Positions 1 through 6,307 of a stretch of 9,640 nt of DNA are shown here, in pieces. The DNA lies in assembly GCA_030271555.1 (NCBI GenBank), contig JARXKQ010000030.1, positions 1 through 9,640 on the forward strand, written 5' to 3'. The DNA is from Chloroflexota bacterium (GTDB taxonomy: Bacteria; Chloroflexota; Limnocylindria; Limnocylindrales; CSP1-4). The stretch's first letter is position 1. The number at the start of each line of letters is the position of its first letter. The notes beneath the pieces are model-generated. The model was not told where the DNA came from. It ran no database searches and worked only from the letters and a program-made list of their open reading frames with translations. The translations under genes and the position numbers were made by a program.

Positions 1-119
1 TGACGCTCGCGGCCTCGACCTTGACGAGCAGCTGCGTTCCCGGTAGCAGTCGGCTTGGGGATATCGCGCACGGACACGACCTCCGGCCCACCGTAGCGCT
101 CGTGCCACGCGACCTTCAT
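1..119 (-). CDS. Zinc-type alcohol dehydrogenase / quinone oxidoreductase, N-terminus only, with an apparent +1 frameshift
   Basis: The gene is partial: it starts at the ATG at 119-117 and runs off the left edge. The first 25 or so residues (MKVAWHERYGGPEVVSVRDI, then PKPT) are the typical opening of the GroES-like domain of medium-chain dehydrogenases/NADPH:quinone oxidoreductases. The next expected strand, LLVKVEAASV, is present but in the neighbouring frame, so one extra base seems to lie near 34-36. Dropping it gives GNQLLVKVEAASV in one continuous frame. As written, the frame stays open to the edge but reads an unlikely Arg-rich string. A good ribosome binding site (GGAGAGAG, 134-127) lies 7 bases before the ATG. 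The gene follows the lipoprotein at 151-780 after 31 bases and may share its transcript. The family oxidises alcohols or reduces quinones/enones with NAD(P)H; the substrate cannot be told. Either a sequencing error or a pseudogene would explain the shift. Confidence 0.75.
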   Translation of the reverse strand, partial: MKVAWHERYGGPEVVSVRDIPKPTATGNAAARQGRGRER

Positions 120-126
120 CGCCGTG

Positions 127-134
127 CTCTCTCC
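127..134 (-). promoter_or_regulatory. Ribosome binding site of the dehydrogenase
   Basis: GGAGAGAG on the minus strand, 7 bases before the ATG at 119. It supports that ATG as the true start even though the reading frame breaks about 85 bases later. Confidence 0.6.
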
Positions 135-150
135 AGCTCGCGCTGGCGTT

Positions 151-780
151 CTAGGGTCGAGTGCAGACGGCAGTCAGATGGATCGATATGCCGCCTTTGC
201 CCGTGGCGTCGACTACAAGGGTTCTCGTTCCATCGCTTTCGGACACCTGCGCGAGCCCGGCGCCGCCTGAGCTGGATTCCGGGTTCTTCGCGTCGATGAC
301 TGTGCTTGGCGGTGATCCGGCCGACGGACTATCGATACTCACGCTTATGTAGAACGATGTGGTTGACGTCCCTGGGACCAGATCATCGGCAGAGAATGTG
401 ACGTCTTCGATGTCATGGTGAGCGCTATCGTGCGGGAAATACATGTCCCAACCACGCGGGAACAGCGACGGGAAGGCGTTGCCGCACGCAGTGGCTGGCC
501 CCGACGACGTGAAGGAGCCGTTGGCAAACTCGTTGACATAAATGCCGGGGCTGAGGTCAGCAGTGACCGTTGCCGGCCAGTCGTTGCCACTGTCGGATGA
601 TTCATCGGTTGCGCCTGGCGAGACTGACGTGGTCGGCTCGATCACAGGCGTCGGCTCGGGCTCATTCGTAACAGCTGCCGTCGGCGTCCCGTGGGTGGGT
701 GTGCCGGTGGGTGTGCCTACGGGTGCGCCGGTGCAGCCGGCCAGCAACAGCGTCAGCAGGGTCAGTCGACGGAGCATCAT
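151..780 (-). CDS. Secreted lipoprotein of unknown function
   Basis: The 209-residue product starts with Arg-Arg, a short hydrophobic stretch and a lipobox (LLAGC, Cys16), so it is predicted to be exported and lipid-anchored to the outer face of the membrane. Residues 17-66 are a low-complexity linker rich in Thr, Pro, Gly and Ser, including a repeated GTPT unit. Residues 67-209 look like a small beta-rich globular domain with two cysteines (C99 and C206) that could pair; I do not recognise its family. Two ATGs lie side by side at 780 and 777. The purine-rich AAGGGG at 788-783 is only 2 bases from the first but 5 from the second, so translation may begin at 777. The AAGGGG overlaps the TAA stop of the lipoprotein gene upstream, and the 6-base gap argues for one operon and coupled translation. 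Confidence 0.85.
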   Translation of the reverse strand: MMLRRLTLLTLLLAGCTGAPVGTPTGTPTHGTPTAAVTNEPEPTPVIEPTTSVSPGATDESSDSGNDWPATVTADLSPGIYVNEFANGSFTSSGPATACGNAFPSLFPRGWDMYFPHDSAHHDIEDVTFSADDLVPGTSTTSFYISVSIDSPSAGSPPSTVIDAKNPESSSGGAGLAQVSESDGTRTLVVDATGKGGISIHLTAVCTRP

Positions 781-782
781 TT

Positions 783-788
783 CCCCTT
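783..788 (-). promoter_or_regulatory. Ribosome binding site overlapping the upstream stop codon
   Basis: AAGGGG on the minus strand overlaps the TAA stop (789-787) of the triple-repeat lipoprotein gene. It lies 2 bases before the ATG at 780 and 5 before the ATG at 777, which favours the second ATG and translational coupling of the two lipoprotein genes. Confidence 0.5.
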
Positions 789-1938
789 AGTTGATCGTGA
801 TCATGGCGGCCGCGAGGGTCTCCTGATTGGTGCCGCCGTAGACGTAGCGCAGTTCGTACTGGCCGGGCGCGGCAGGCGCGGTCAGGGTTACCGGGTTGCC
901 GTAGTTCGTGTAGCCGTACGACAGGTAGCTGCCCTGCGACGCGCCCACGGCGACGATCGTGATGAAGTCACCGGTGGCGTTGGGGCCGGTCCAAGAGACG
1001 TTGAAGGTCGCGCCATGAGTTGCTGAGGCAGGTCCGCTGACTGATGCCTGAAGCGGATCAACCGTGATGGGCTCGCGCAGCATGACCGTCTCGTCGGCGG
1101 CCACATACCAAAGCTCGTAATTGCCGGCGGGAAGCGGCGCCGTCAACCCGCCCGTAGGCGAGTGCGCGTAGGCGTAGAAGTAGCTCTCATTGGTCCACAC
1201 GGTTGCTCCGACTAGCTCGATCGTGACGTAGTCGCCGGCTGAGGCAGGCCCCGTCCAAGCAACGTTGAACTCCGACCCGGCCGCGACGTTCGCCGGTCCA
1301 TCCAGGCTGCCGACGAAGGCGGTCACGGTTATCGGGCGCCGGGCGAGCACCTTCGAGTTGGATCCATTGATGTAGCGGATCTCGTAATCGCCCGGCTTCG
1401 TCGAGGACTGAAGCGGCCGGGGCGTTCCGCCGTACGTGTAGAAGTACGGCTCGCCGGACCACTTCTTCTTGCCGGCGGCGATGATCGCGATGTAATCGCC
1501 GGTGTTGTTGGGACCCACCCAGTCGACGTAGAAGACGGTGTCGGCCGCGACGGAGTCAGGGGCACTGAGCGAAGCGGGGCCGATGACCACCGGCCCAGGC
1601 GTCGGCCCTGGTGTTGGCGTGACCACTGGGGTGGGGCTGGGCGTCGCGGGTGGCCCAAGCGTTGGCGTGGGGGCCGTGCTGGGAGTCGGAGCTGGGGTCG
1701 CCGGGCTGGGCGAAGCGGGCGTGGTTGCGGTGGACGTGGCGGCCGTCGTGGGTTCGGGCGTGACCGATTGGCTTGGGCCGGGGGTGCAACCGCAGCTTGG
1801 GGGCGCGGTCGCGCTGCTGAGCGGAGCCGGAGTCGGACTGGCGGCCGGGATCGGACTGGGGGCCGGGATGGGGCTGCCGCACGCGGCAACGGAAAGGGCG
1901 CAGACAACGGCAATGACTAGCGCACCGCTCGCACGCAT
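787..1938 (-). CDS. Lipoprotein with a Pro/Thr/Ala linker and three tandem beta-sandwich repeats
   Basis: The 383-residue protein has a signal peptide ending in VAAC (Cys20), so it is predicted to be lipid-anchored outside the membrane. Residues 21-117 are an extended linker of Pro, Thr, Ala and Ser, interrupted by a CGC pair (C49, C51). Three copies of a domain of about 87 residues follow, at roughly 122-206, 209-294 and 297-383. Each has the order GPA, F-x-V-x-W-x-GP, GDYITI, an aromatic Y-x-Y stretch, L-x-AP-x-PG-x-YELRYV and a closing P/M-ITV strand. From memory, similar repeats occur at the C-terminus of some proteobacterial von Willebrand A proteins; here there is no von Willebrand domain and the repeats are the whole folded part. 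A surface-exposed binding or stalk protein is the likely role, with no ligand known. The start is firm: GGAGGGG lies just before the ATG. The next gene, also a lipoprotein, begins 6 bases after the stop. Confidence 0.88.
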   Translation of the reverse strand: MRASGALVIAVVCALSVAACGSPIPAPSPIPAASPTPAPLSSATAPPSCGCTPGPSQSVTPEPTTAATSTATTPASPSPATPAPTPSTAPTPTLGPPATPSPTPVVTPTPGPTPGPVVIGPASLSAPDSVAADTVFYVDWVGPNNTGDYIAIIAAGKKKWSGEPYFYTYGGTPRPLQSSTKPGDYEIRYINGSNSKVLARRPITVTAFVGSLDGPANVAAGSEFNVAWTGPASAGDYVTIELVGATVWTNESYFYAYAHSPTGGLTAPLPAGNYELWYVAADETVMLREPITVDPLQASVSGPASATHGATFNVSWTGPNATGDFITIVAVGASQGSYLSYGYTNYGNPVTLTAPAAPGQYELRYVYGGTNQETLAAAMITIN

Positions 1939-1942
1939 CGAT

Positions 1943-1949
1943 CCCCTCC
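1943..1949 (-). promoter_or_regulatory. Strong ribosome binding site of the triple-repeat lipoprotein
   Basis: GGAGGGG on the minus strand, 4 bases before the ATG at 1938 (6 from the GGAGG core). It is the best Shine-Dalgarno match in the window and fixes the start of the 383-residue protein. It contrasts with the leaderless-looking starts elsewhere here. Confidence 0.7.
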
Positions 1950-2006
1950 ACGGCTGATTTAGCGTCTCGCAGTTGCGACGATACAGGACGACCTAGCGCT
2001 GCTGCG

Positions 2007-2393
2007 TCAGTCGCGAGCCCCACGATGCAGCCGGATGAGCTCACGCCGGAGGCGTTTGGTCGGGCGGCCCTCGCCGCGCATCACCTTGATTCCGGGTGCG
2101 ATCTCACTTACGACGGGCGGTGGGCTGTTGTCGATGTAGCAGGTCGCCGCGACCGGAGCGCCGACGCGCGTTTCGATTGGCCGGACGACCTCGAGGATCC
2201 GCTCGCGTTCGGCAATCAGCGCGTCAACTCGGTCGCCGGCGCGGACCTTCGTCGAGGCCCTGGCCGCGTTGCCGTTGACGCGGACGTGACCGCCTTCACA
2301 CAGCTGGGTTGCCATTGGCCGCGTCTTGACCAGTCGCACGGCGCAGAGCCAGCGATCGATTCTTATCTCGACTGCCGCTTCCTTTTCGCTCAC
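2007..2393 (-). CDS. hslR: S4-domain RNA-binding protein, Hsp15-like
   Basis: The 128-residue protein carries an N-terminal S4 RNA-binding domain (about residues 10-70: IRIDRWLCAVRLVKTR, then EGGHVRVNG and K-x-R-x-GD). Its basic C-terminal tail (RPTKRLRRELIRLHRG, 110-125) corresponds to the tail of E. coli Hsp15. In that family the protein binds the free 50S subunit that still carries a nascent chain with peptidyl-tRNA, helping to recycle stalled ribosomes in the cytoplasm. Length and domain order fit Hsp15 (about 133 residues) better than the shorter RqcP. The start is a GTG at 2393; there is no Shine-Dalgarno match and no other in-frame start just upstream. A weak -10-like CACAAT at 2405-2400, 6 bases before the GTG, suggests a leaderless message. 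The gene is divergent from the lipoprotein at 2451 and 68 bases upstream of the lipoprotein at 1938. The symbol rests on similarity only. Confidence 0.85.
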   Translation of the reverse strand: MSEKEAAVEIRIDRWLCAVRLVKTRPMATQLCEGGHVRVNGNAARASTKVRAGDRVDALIAERERILEVVRPIETRVGAPVAATCYIDNSPPPVVSEIAPGIKVMRGEGRPTKRLRRELIRLHRGARD

Positions 2394-2438
2394 GACCCGA
2401 TTGTGACCGATGAGCCTAATGGAGCGATGGACCGATGC

Positions 2439-2444
2439 TACCGT
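2439..2444 (+). promoter_or_regulatory. Predicted -10 element, leaderless start of the NTF2/cupredoxin lipoprotein
   Basis: TACCGT lies 6 bases before the ATG at 2451, preceded by GC (GCTACCGT). No Shine-Dalgarno sequence is present, so transcription probably begins at or next to the ATG. I see no clear -35 box. The layout matches the sites before 3596, 7552, 8284 and 8317. Confidence 0.5.
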
Positions 2445-2450
2445 CCGCCG

Positions 2451-3278
2451 ATGCGCGTCAGACGCCGGCTTCTGTCCCTCTCACTGATCCTCGTGGTGGC
2501 CGTCGGCAGCGGTTGCGCAAATGCCGCTCGAACCGACCCTGCGAGCGCTGCCGAAGTCGCCGCGATCGAGACCACGCTCCAGACGGCTCGTGACGCTCTC
2601 GTTGCAGGCGATGTGCCCGGGTTCATGAAGGAATGGACCGACTCTGGCCTTCAAGACGTGTTTTACGAATCAGGCAACGCGTTCGTTGGCAACACGGGCT
2701 ACTACCTGGCCGCGAAGCAATACCGGCTGGGCGCCGCAACGTCGGCCCCAGTCGTGCTGGGCGACTCGGCAGCGGTGGTTGCACCCTTGTACTTCCGATT
2801 GGTCGGCCCCGTGCGCAAGTTCTCATTGGTCAAGCAGGGCGGTATTTGGGTGATCGACGGCGCGGAGCTGGCCAGCACCCAGGTGACTGACACCACGGCG
2901 ATCGGCGTCGCGTTCAAGGAGTCGTCGATACGGTTCGAAACGACAGCCCCGATCAATGGCGACATCGCGCTCCAGGTTCGCAATCCCACCGCGCGGACCC
3001 ACCAGCTCAACATCCTGACTGCGCCGCCCGACCAGGATGTCGTGGCCTTCTTCGAGGATCCCGAGAGTGCCCCGCCCGTGCCGGAGGGCAGGTCCATGCC
3101 GGAAGGGTTTGACTTCGTCGGTGGCGTCGTGGGCATTGAGCCGGGCATGACCGTCACCGTGCTCATGTACGACGTGCTTCCACCCGGCCGCTACGTCCTG
3201 TTCTGCAACGAAGAAGACAACGCCGGTGGCGGGCCTCACTCGATGCGCGGCGAGTACCTCGAGTTCACGATCCGCTAA
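2451..3278 (+). CDS. Putative lipoprotein with an NTF2-like domain and a cupredoxin-like domain
   Basis: The 275-residue protein starts with RVRRR and a hydrophobic segment ending in GSGC (Cys22). The -3 position is Gly rather than Leu or Val, so lipidation is probable but not certain. Residues about 32-137 resemble an NTF2/SnoaL-like fold: a long first helix, a central helix and a closing strand with KQGGIWVIDG. Residues about 155-275 look like a cupredoxin: a His in the early N-P-x4-HQLNI strand (H184), and near the end YVLFC followed by GGGPHSMRGEY, giving C252, H263 and M265. These could be the His-Cys-His-Met set of a type 1 copper site, though the Cys-to-His spacing (10) is longer than in plastocyanin and His-Met is unusually close. 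ATG 2451 is chosen because it begins the signal peptide and sits 6 bases after TACCGT; ATG 2427 is in frame but would add eight residues before the charged region. The exact role is unknown. Confidence 0.8.
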   Translation: MRVRRRLLSLSLILVVAVGSGCANAARTDPASAAEVAAIETTLQTARDALVAGDVPGFMKEWTDSGLQDVFYESGNAFVGNTGYYLAAKQYRLGAATSAPVVLGDSAAVVAPLYFRLVGPVRKFSLVKQGGIWVIDGAELASTQVTDTTAIGVAFKESSIRFETTAPINGDIALQVRNPTARTHQLNILTAPPDQDVVAFFEDPESAPPVPEGRSMPEGFDFVGGVVGIEPGMTVTVLMYDVLPPGRYVLFCNEEDNAGGGPHSMRGEYLEFTIR

Positions 3279-3299
3279 CGACGGCGACAGGCTCGGTGG

Positions 3300-3530
3300 C
3301 CGCGGGGCGATTTTGGAGGGTCCATACTGCGCCGATGGCGGGTGCTGAACGACCGAACTCCGCGCTGGCTCCCACGAGACCAGTGGCGCTACTGCGTCAA
3401 CGGATTGCTATGGCGCCTGATTGGTCCAGACGGGAACCCTGTTTCCATCTCGGCCAGCTGTCAGGATCTCGGCCGCCAGACTCTGCCGGTATCCGGCGAC
3501 TGGATCGTGGAGTTCTTGGTGGCTGGTTGA
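3300..3530 (+). pseudogene. Possible remnant of an extracellular beta-sandwich protein in the 328-base gap
   Basis: No convincing intact gene lies between 3279 and 3606. One frame, from about 3342 (GTG) to the TGA at 3528-3530, gives 62 residues that read like the end of a pre-peptidase C-terminal (PPC) or related domain: LLWRLIGPDGNPVSI, then QTLPVSGDWIVE. Its third codon positions are mostly G or C, as in a real gene. The overlapping frame from ATG 3335 is 91 codons long but Arg-rich and less convincing. CATACT lies 6 bases before ATG 3335, which is the start layout used elsewhere here. Removing one G from the GGG near 3339-3342 would join that ATG to the protein-like frame (MAVLND...). It could be a very small protein with a sequence error, a truncated gene, or chance. 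The rest of the gap shows nothing I can name. Confidence 0.3.
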
Positions 3531-3583
3531 ACGGCCGCGCTGAGCTGGGGTCGGCCTCTCGATACCTGGCCCTTTTCGACGGC

Positions 3584-3589
3584 TACCAT
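3584..3589 (+). promoter_or_regulatory. Predicted -10 element upstream of the propeller lipoprotein
   Basis: TACCAT in the context GGCTACCAT lies 6 bases before a GTG at 3596, so transcription probably starts at about 3596. That GTG opens only a four-codon frame (M-T-S-A-stop) whose TGA overlaps the GTG start of the lipoprotein gene at 3607. The spacing matches the other leaderless starts in this window. Confidence 0.45.
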
Positions 3590-3606
3590 CCGCGAGTGAC
3601 ATCAGC

Positions 3607-4569
3607 GTGATTGCACGGCGCGCCGCCGTAGGGGTGCTGTTCGCGGCGGTGCTCTCGGCCTGCGGCGGACCTGCATCGACGGCCGAGCCAACGTCCACTG
3701 CAGCACGGTCGACCGCGAGTCCTTCGCCCACCATCGCCCCAACATCGACGGCCGGTGCATCCGTCCGGATTCTGTTGCAGCGTTTCCCCGAAACGGGTCC
3801 GCCCGAGAAACTCGTCGTGAATGCCGATGGATCGAATGAAGAGCCGTTCGGACCGCGTGTCGACTACGAAGCCCGCCAGGTTTCTCCAGACGGATCGCTT
3901 CTGGCGATCGTGGCCCCCAATAGCGAAGGCCTCCTCGTTGGTGGAACGATCGGTGTGGATGGCTCCGGGCTGACTCTCTTTGAGAACACTGACCCGAGCC
4001 TAAATCTCGCGTGCGGCATCTGGGCACCCGCCAACCGGTTGGCATGCGAAGCTTGGAACGACAACGACCCGTCCGTCGCCGGCATAAGAACGGTTCGCGC
4101 ATCTGACGGGAGTGACCCGCAGCCGCTGACCAGTGGAAGGGACACTCCCTGCGATTATTCTCCGGACGGATCGCAGCTCGCATTTGTCCGTGCAAGCACG
4201 AATGGCGGTGGCGGCACGCTGATGGTGATTGCCGCCGAGGGGGGCGTGCCCGTTGCCTTGCTGGAGGACCTGGCACAGTCGGGGGTGCCATGCGACTGGT
4301 CGCTCGATGGCAGCTCGATCCTGACGGCGACCACGGACGGGAAACTTCGGCTTGTCACCACTGGGGGCGATTCCACCTTGTTCACCGGCGAGGGACTCGA
4401 CGGCTATGTATTCAACGGCCTCTGGTCAGCTGATGGCGCGCGCATCCTATTGACGATGGCCATGACGGGCGAGCAGGGCGATGTCTACACCATTGCCGCG
4501 GACGGCTCAGACCTGCACAGGATCACGACTTCTGACCGGCTCGACGAGGGCCTCTCGTGGTTGCCCTAG
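3607..4569 (+). CDS. Lipoprotein with a TolB/PD40-type beta-propeller
   Basis: The 320-residue protein has Arg-Arg, a hydrophobic segment and a lipobox (VLSAC, Cys19), then a Thr/Ser/Pro/Ala linker to about residue 52. The rest is a beta-propeller built from PD40 (WD40-like) blades, each marked by an S-x-DG turn: SPDGSLLAIV (93-102), YSPDGSQLAFV (184-194), WSLDGSSILT (231-240) and WSADGARILL (273-282), with blade-closing LTSG and ITTSD strands. It ends in GLSWLP, a common closing of these proteins. Five or six blades are visible. Such propellers outside the membrane usually bind protein or sugar partners; no catalytic residues are seen. The start used is GTG 3607, but the predicted transcription start is at GTG 3596 in another frame; one extra base before 3608 would give MTSA-x-IARR as the N-terminus, so the true start is uncertain. 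It converges with the gene at 4577, only 7 bases away. Confidence 0.85.
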   Translation: MIARRAAVGVLFAAVLSACGGPASTAEPTSTAARSTASPSPTIAPTSTAGASVRILLQRFPETGPPEKLVVNADGSNEEPFGPRVDYEARQVSPDGSLLAIVAPNSEGLLVGGTIGVDGSGLTLFENTDPSLNLACGIWAPANRLACEAWNDNDPSVAGIRTVRASDGSDPQPLTSGRDTPCDYSPDGSQLAFVRASTNGGGGTLMVIAAEGGVPVALLEDLAQSGVPCDWSLDGSSILTATTDGKLRLVTTGGDSTLFTGEGLDGYVFNGLWSADGARILLTMAMTGEQGDVYTIAADGSDLHRITTSDRLDEGLSWLP

Positions 4570-4576
4570 CCGTTCG

Positions 4577-6280
4577 TTACAAGGCGGATCCAATTTCGCT
4601 CGGGAGCGGGAACCAGCGCAGAAGCTCGAATTCGGCGTCCAGGTCGGGGTGGTCGATCGGTAGATCCGTGCGCGGCGGGCCGGCCAGGGTTGACTTGGCT
4701 TCGGCGAGGTAGTCGGCCAGGCGGGACGCCGGTTCGCGGTGGCGGTGGGAGGCATACTCCATGCGGCCGGAGGTATACGAGATGTCGTTCAGCGAGAGTG
4801 GCGGCTCCCCTGCCCCGCGGACGTGGCTCCAGAGGCCGCTCTCAGGGTTGAATCGGTACTGCGGCAGCAGCTTCCACCCATCGGTCGCGACGATCTCGGC
4901 GGCCGCGCAGATGAAGTCGAAGACCTCTTCCTCGATGAAGTAGTTGAAGTTCACGCGCGCCCAACCGGGCTTGATGCCGTCGCAGCCCTTGCGCGTCTCG
5001 CTCTCGTACTTGAGCGACGTCTCGTAGTCGATGCCCAGCAGGCGATGGCCGTAGGGGCCGGCGCACGAACAACCGCCGCGCGACTGGATACCGAAGAGGT
5101 CATTCAGGACGGCCACGACAAAGTTGTGGTGCAGGTGCTGCCCCGTCGTGCCGTACCTGATGACGAACGACACGATGGACAGCCGCTCGGCATTGGGGTT
5201 GCCCAGGATCTCGATGTTGGGATGCTGCTGCCAGCGCGCGATCGCGCGATGGATGAACGACTCCTCGCGCTCGCGGATGGCGGGAACGCCGACCTGCTCC
5301 TTGAGCTGGAACACGAGCCCGCAGCGGATCGACTCGAGGATGGCCGGCGTGCCACCCTCTTCGCGATGCTCCTGGTCCTTGAGGTAGACGTGAGTGTTCG
5401 AGTTGACGTACGCGACCGTGCCGCCGCCCACCACGGCGGGCACGCGGTTCTTCAACAGCTCGCGGCGAATGAGAAGGACGCCAGGCGTACCAGGGCCGCC
5501 GATGAGCTTGTGCGGCGAGAGGAAGATCGCGTCTTTGTAGTCAAGCGCGTCGCCGTCGCGCAGGGGGCTCATCTCGACCTCTACATACGGCGCGGCCGCG
5601 GCAAAATCCCAGAAGGACAGCGCCCCGTGACGATGGAGCAGCGACGCGATCGCGTGCGTGTCGCTCACAATGCCGGTGACGTTCGACGCTGCGGAGAAGG
5701 AGCCGATCTTCAGCGGTCGGTCGGCATACTCGGTCAGCTTCCGCTCCAGCTCCGCGAGGTCGATGTGGCCGTCGGCGTCCTCGTGGATCGTCACCAGGTC
5801 GGCGATCGACTCGCGCCAGGGCAGCTCATTCGAGTGATGTTCGAAGGGGCCGATGAACACGACCGGCCGCTCCCCTGCCGGGATGGCCTGCGACAGGTGG
5901 TACCGATCTTCCAGATCAGCCGGGATCCGGAGATTGAGGATGGCGACGAGCTTGTCGACGGCGCCCGTCGAACCCGCCCCACAGAAGATGAGCGCGTGGT
6001 CCTTCTTGTTGCCGCCCAGCGCTGAGCGGACGATGTCGCGCGCGTCCTCGCGGAAGCGCGTCGTTTGCAGCCCCGTGCCAGAAGACTCCGTGTGCGTGTT
6101 CGCGTAGAGCGGCATCACCGCGTCGCGCAGGTAGTCCTCGATGAAGCTCAAGGACCGGCCGGACGCGGTGTAGTCGGCGTAAGTGACTCGGCGCAGCCCG
6201 AATGGGCCGGAAACAGCCTCGTCGGCGCCGATCAGCGAGTCGCGGATCAGTTGGATCAGCGCGGCGCGGCTCTCGGTCAC
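4577..6280 (-). CDS. Class V PLP-dependent aminotransferase-fold enzyme, cysteine desulfurase-like
   Basis: The 567-residue cytoplasmic enzyme has the aminotransferase class V (NifS/SufS/Csd-like) fold. Landmarks in order: TYADYTASGR (33-42), a GAGSTGAVDK cofactor loop (101-110), PFEHHSN (145-151), WDFAAAAPY (224-232) with Asp225 expected at the pyridine nitrogen, and SPHKLIGGPGTPG (255-267) with Lys258 as the Schiff-base lysine. Later, RGGCSCAGPYGH (401-412) carries two cysteines, C404 and C406, where cysteine desulfurases carry the catalytic Cys. Classic SufS proteins have about 400 residues; the extra length is mainly after residue 470, a tail of about 100 residues unlike the core. Its substrate is unknown: cysteine desulfurase, selenocysteine lyase or another C-S or amine lyase are all possible. 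The start is GTG 6280 with no clear Shine-Dalgarno. The MFS exporter stops 27 bases upstream, so the two are probably co-transcribed. No terminator is visible in the 7 bases before the convergent propeller gene. Confidence 0.9.
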   Translation of the reverse strand: MTESRAALIQLIRDSLIGADEAVSGPFGLRRVTYADYTASGRSLSFIEDYLRDAVMPLYANTHTESSGTGLQTTRFREDARDIVRSALGGNKKDHALIFCGAGSTGAVDKLVAILNLRIPADLEDRYHLSQAIPAGERPVVFIGPFEHHSNELPWRESIADLVTIHEDADGHIDLAELERKLTEYADRPLKIGSFSAASNVTGIVSDTHAIASLLHRHGALSFWDFAAAAPYVEVEMSPLRDGDALDYKDAIFLSPHKLIGGPGTPGVLLIRRELLKNRVPAVVGGGTVAYVNSNTHVYLKDQEHREEGGTPAILESIRCGLVFQLKEQVGVPAIREREESFIHRAIARWQQHPNIEILGNPNAERLSIVSFVIRYGTTGQHLHHNFVVAVLNDLFGIQSRGGCSCAGPYGHRLLGIDYETSLKYESETRKGCDGIKPGWARVNFNYFIEEEVFDFICAAAEIVATDGWKLLPQYRFNPESGLWSHVRGAGEPPLSLNDISYTSGRMEYASHRHREPASRLADYLAEAKSTLAGPPRTDLPIDHPDLDAEFELLRWFPLPSEIGSAL

Positions 6281-6307
6281 GCGCCGAAGTGTCGCAGCAC
6301 CCGCAAG

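Noticed and set aside
691..735. Tandem GTPT-coding bases as a short DNA repeat or CRISPR-like array
   Set aside because: The units are imperfect, have no spacers, and are explained by the low-complexity linker of the lipoprotein.
1538..1957. Gly/Val-rich plus-strand frame of 139 codons
   Set aside because: It is the antisense shadow of the Pro/Thr/Ala linker and signal peptide of the triple-repeat lipoprotein; the Gly-Val periodicity is simply the complement of the Pro/Thr/Ala-rich codons.
2025..2450. Long N-terminal extension of the lipoprotein frame (open from 2025 on the plus strand)
   Set aside because: The extension lies opposite the S4-domain gene, reads as low-quality protein, and would bury the signal peptide that begins at 2451.
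4739..6025. Plus-strand frame of 428 codons opposite the class V PLP enzyme
   Set aside because: It is antisense to a well-supported gene with active-site motifs. Its Arg/Val/Asp-rich composition and lack of domain motifs are typical of shadow frames in GC-rich DNA.
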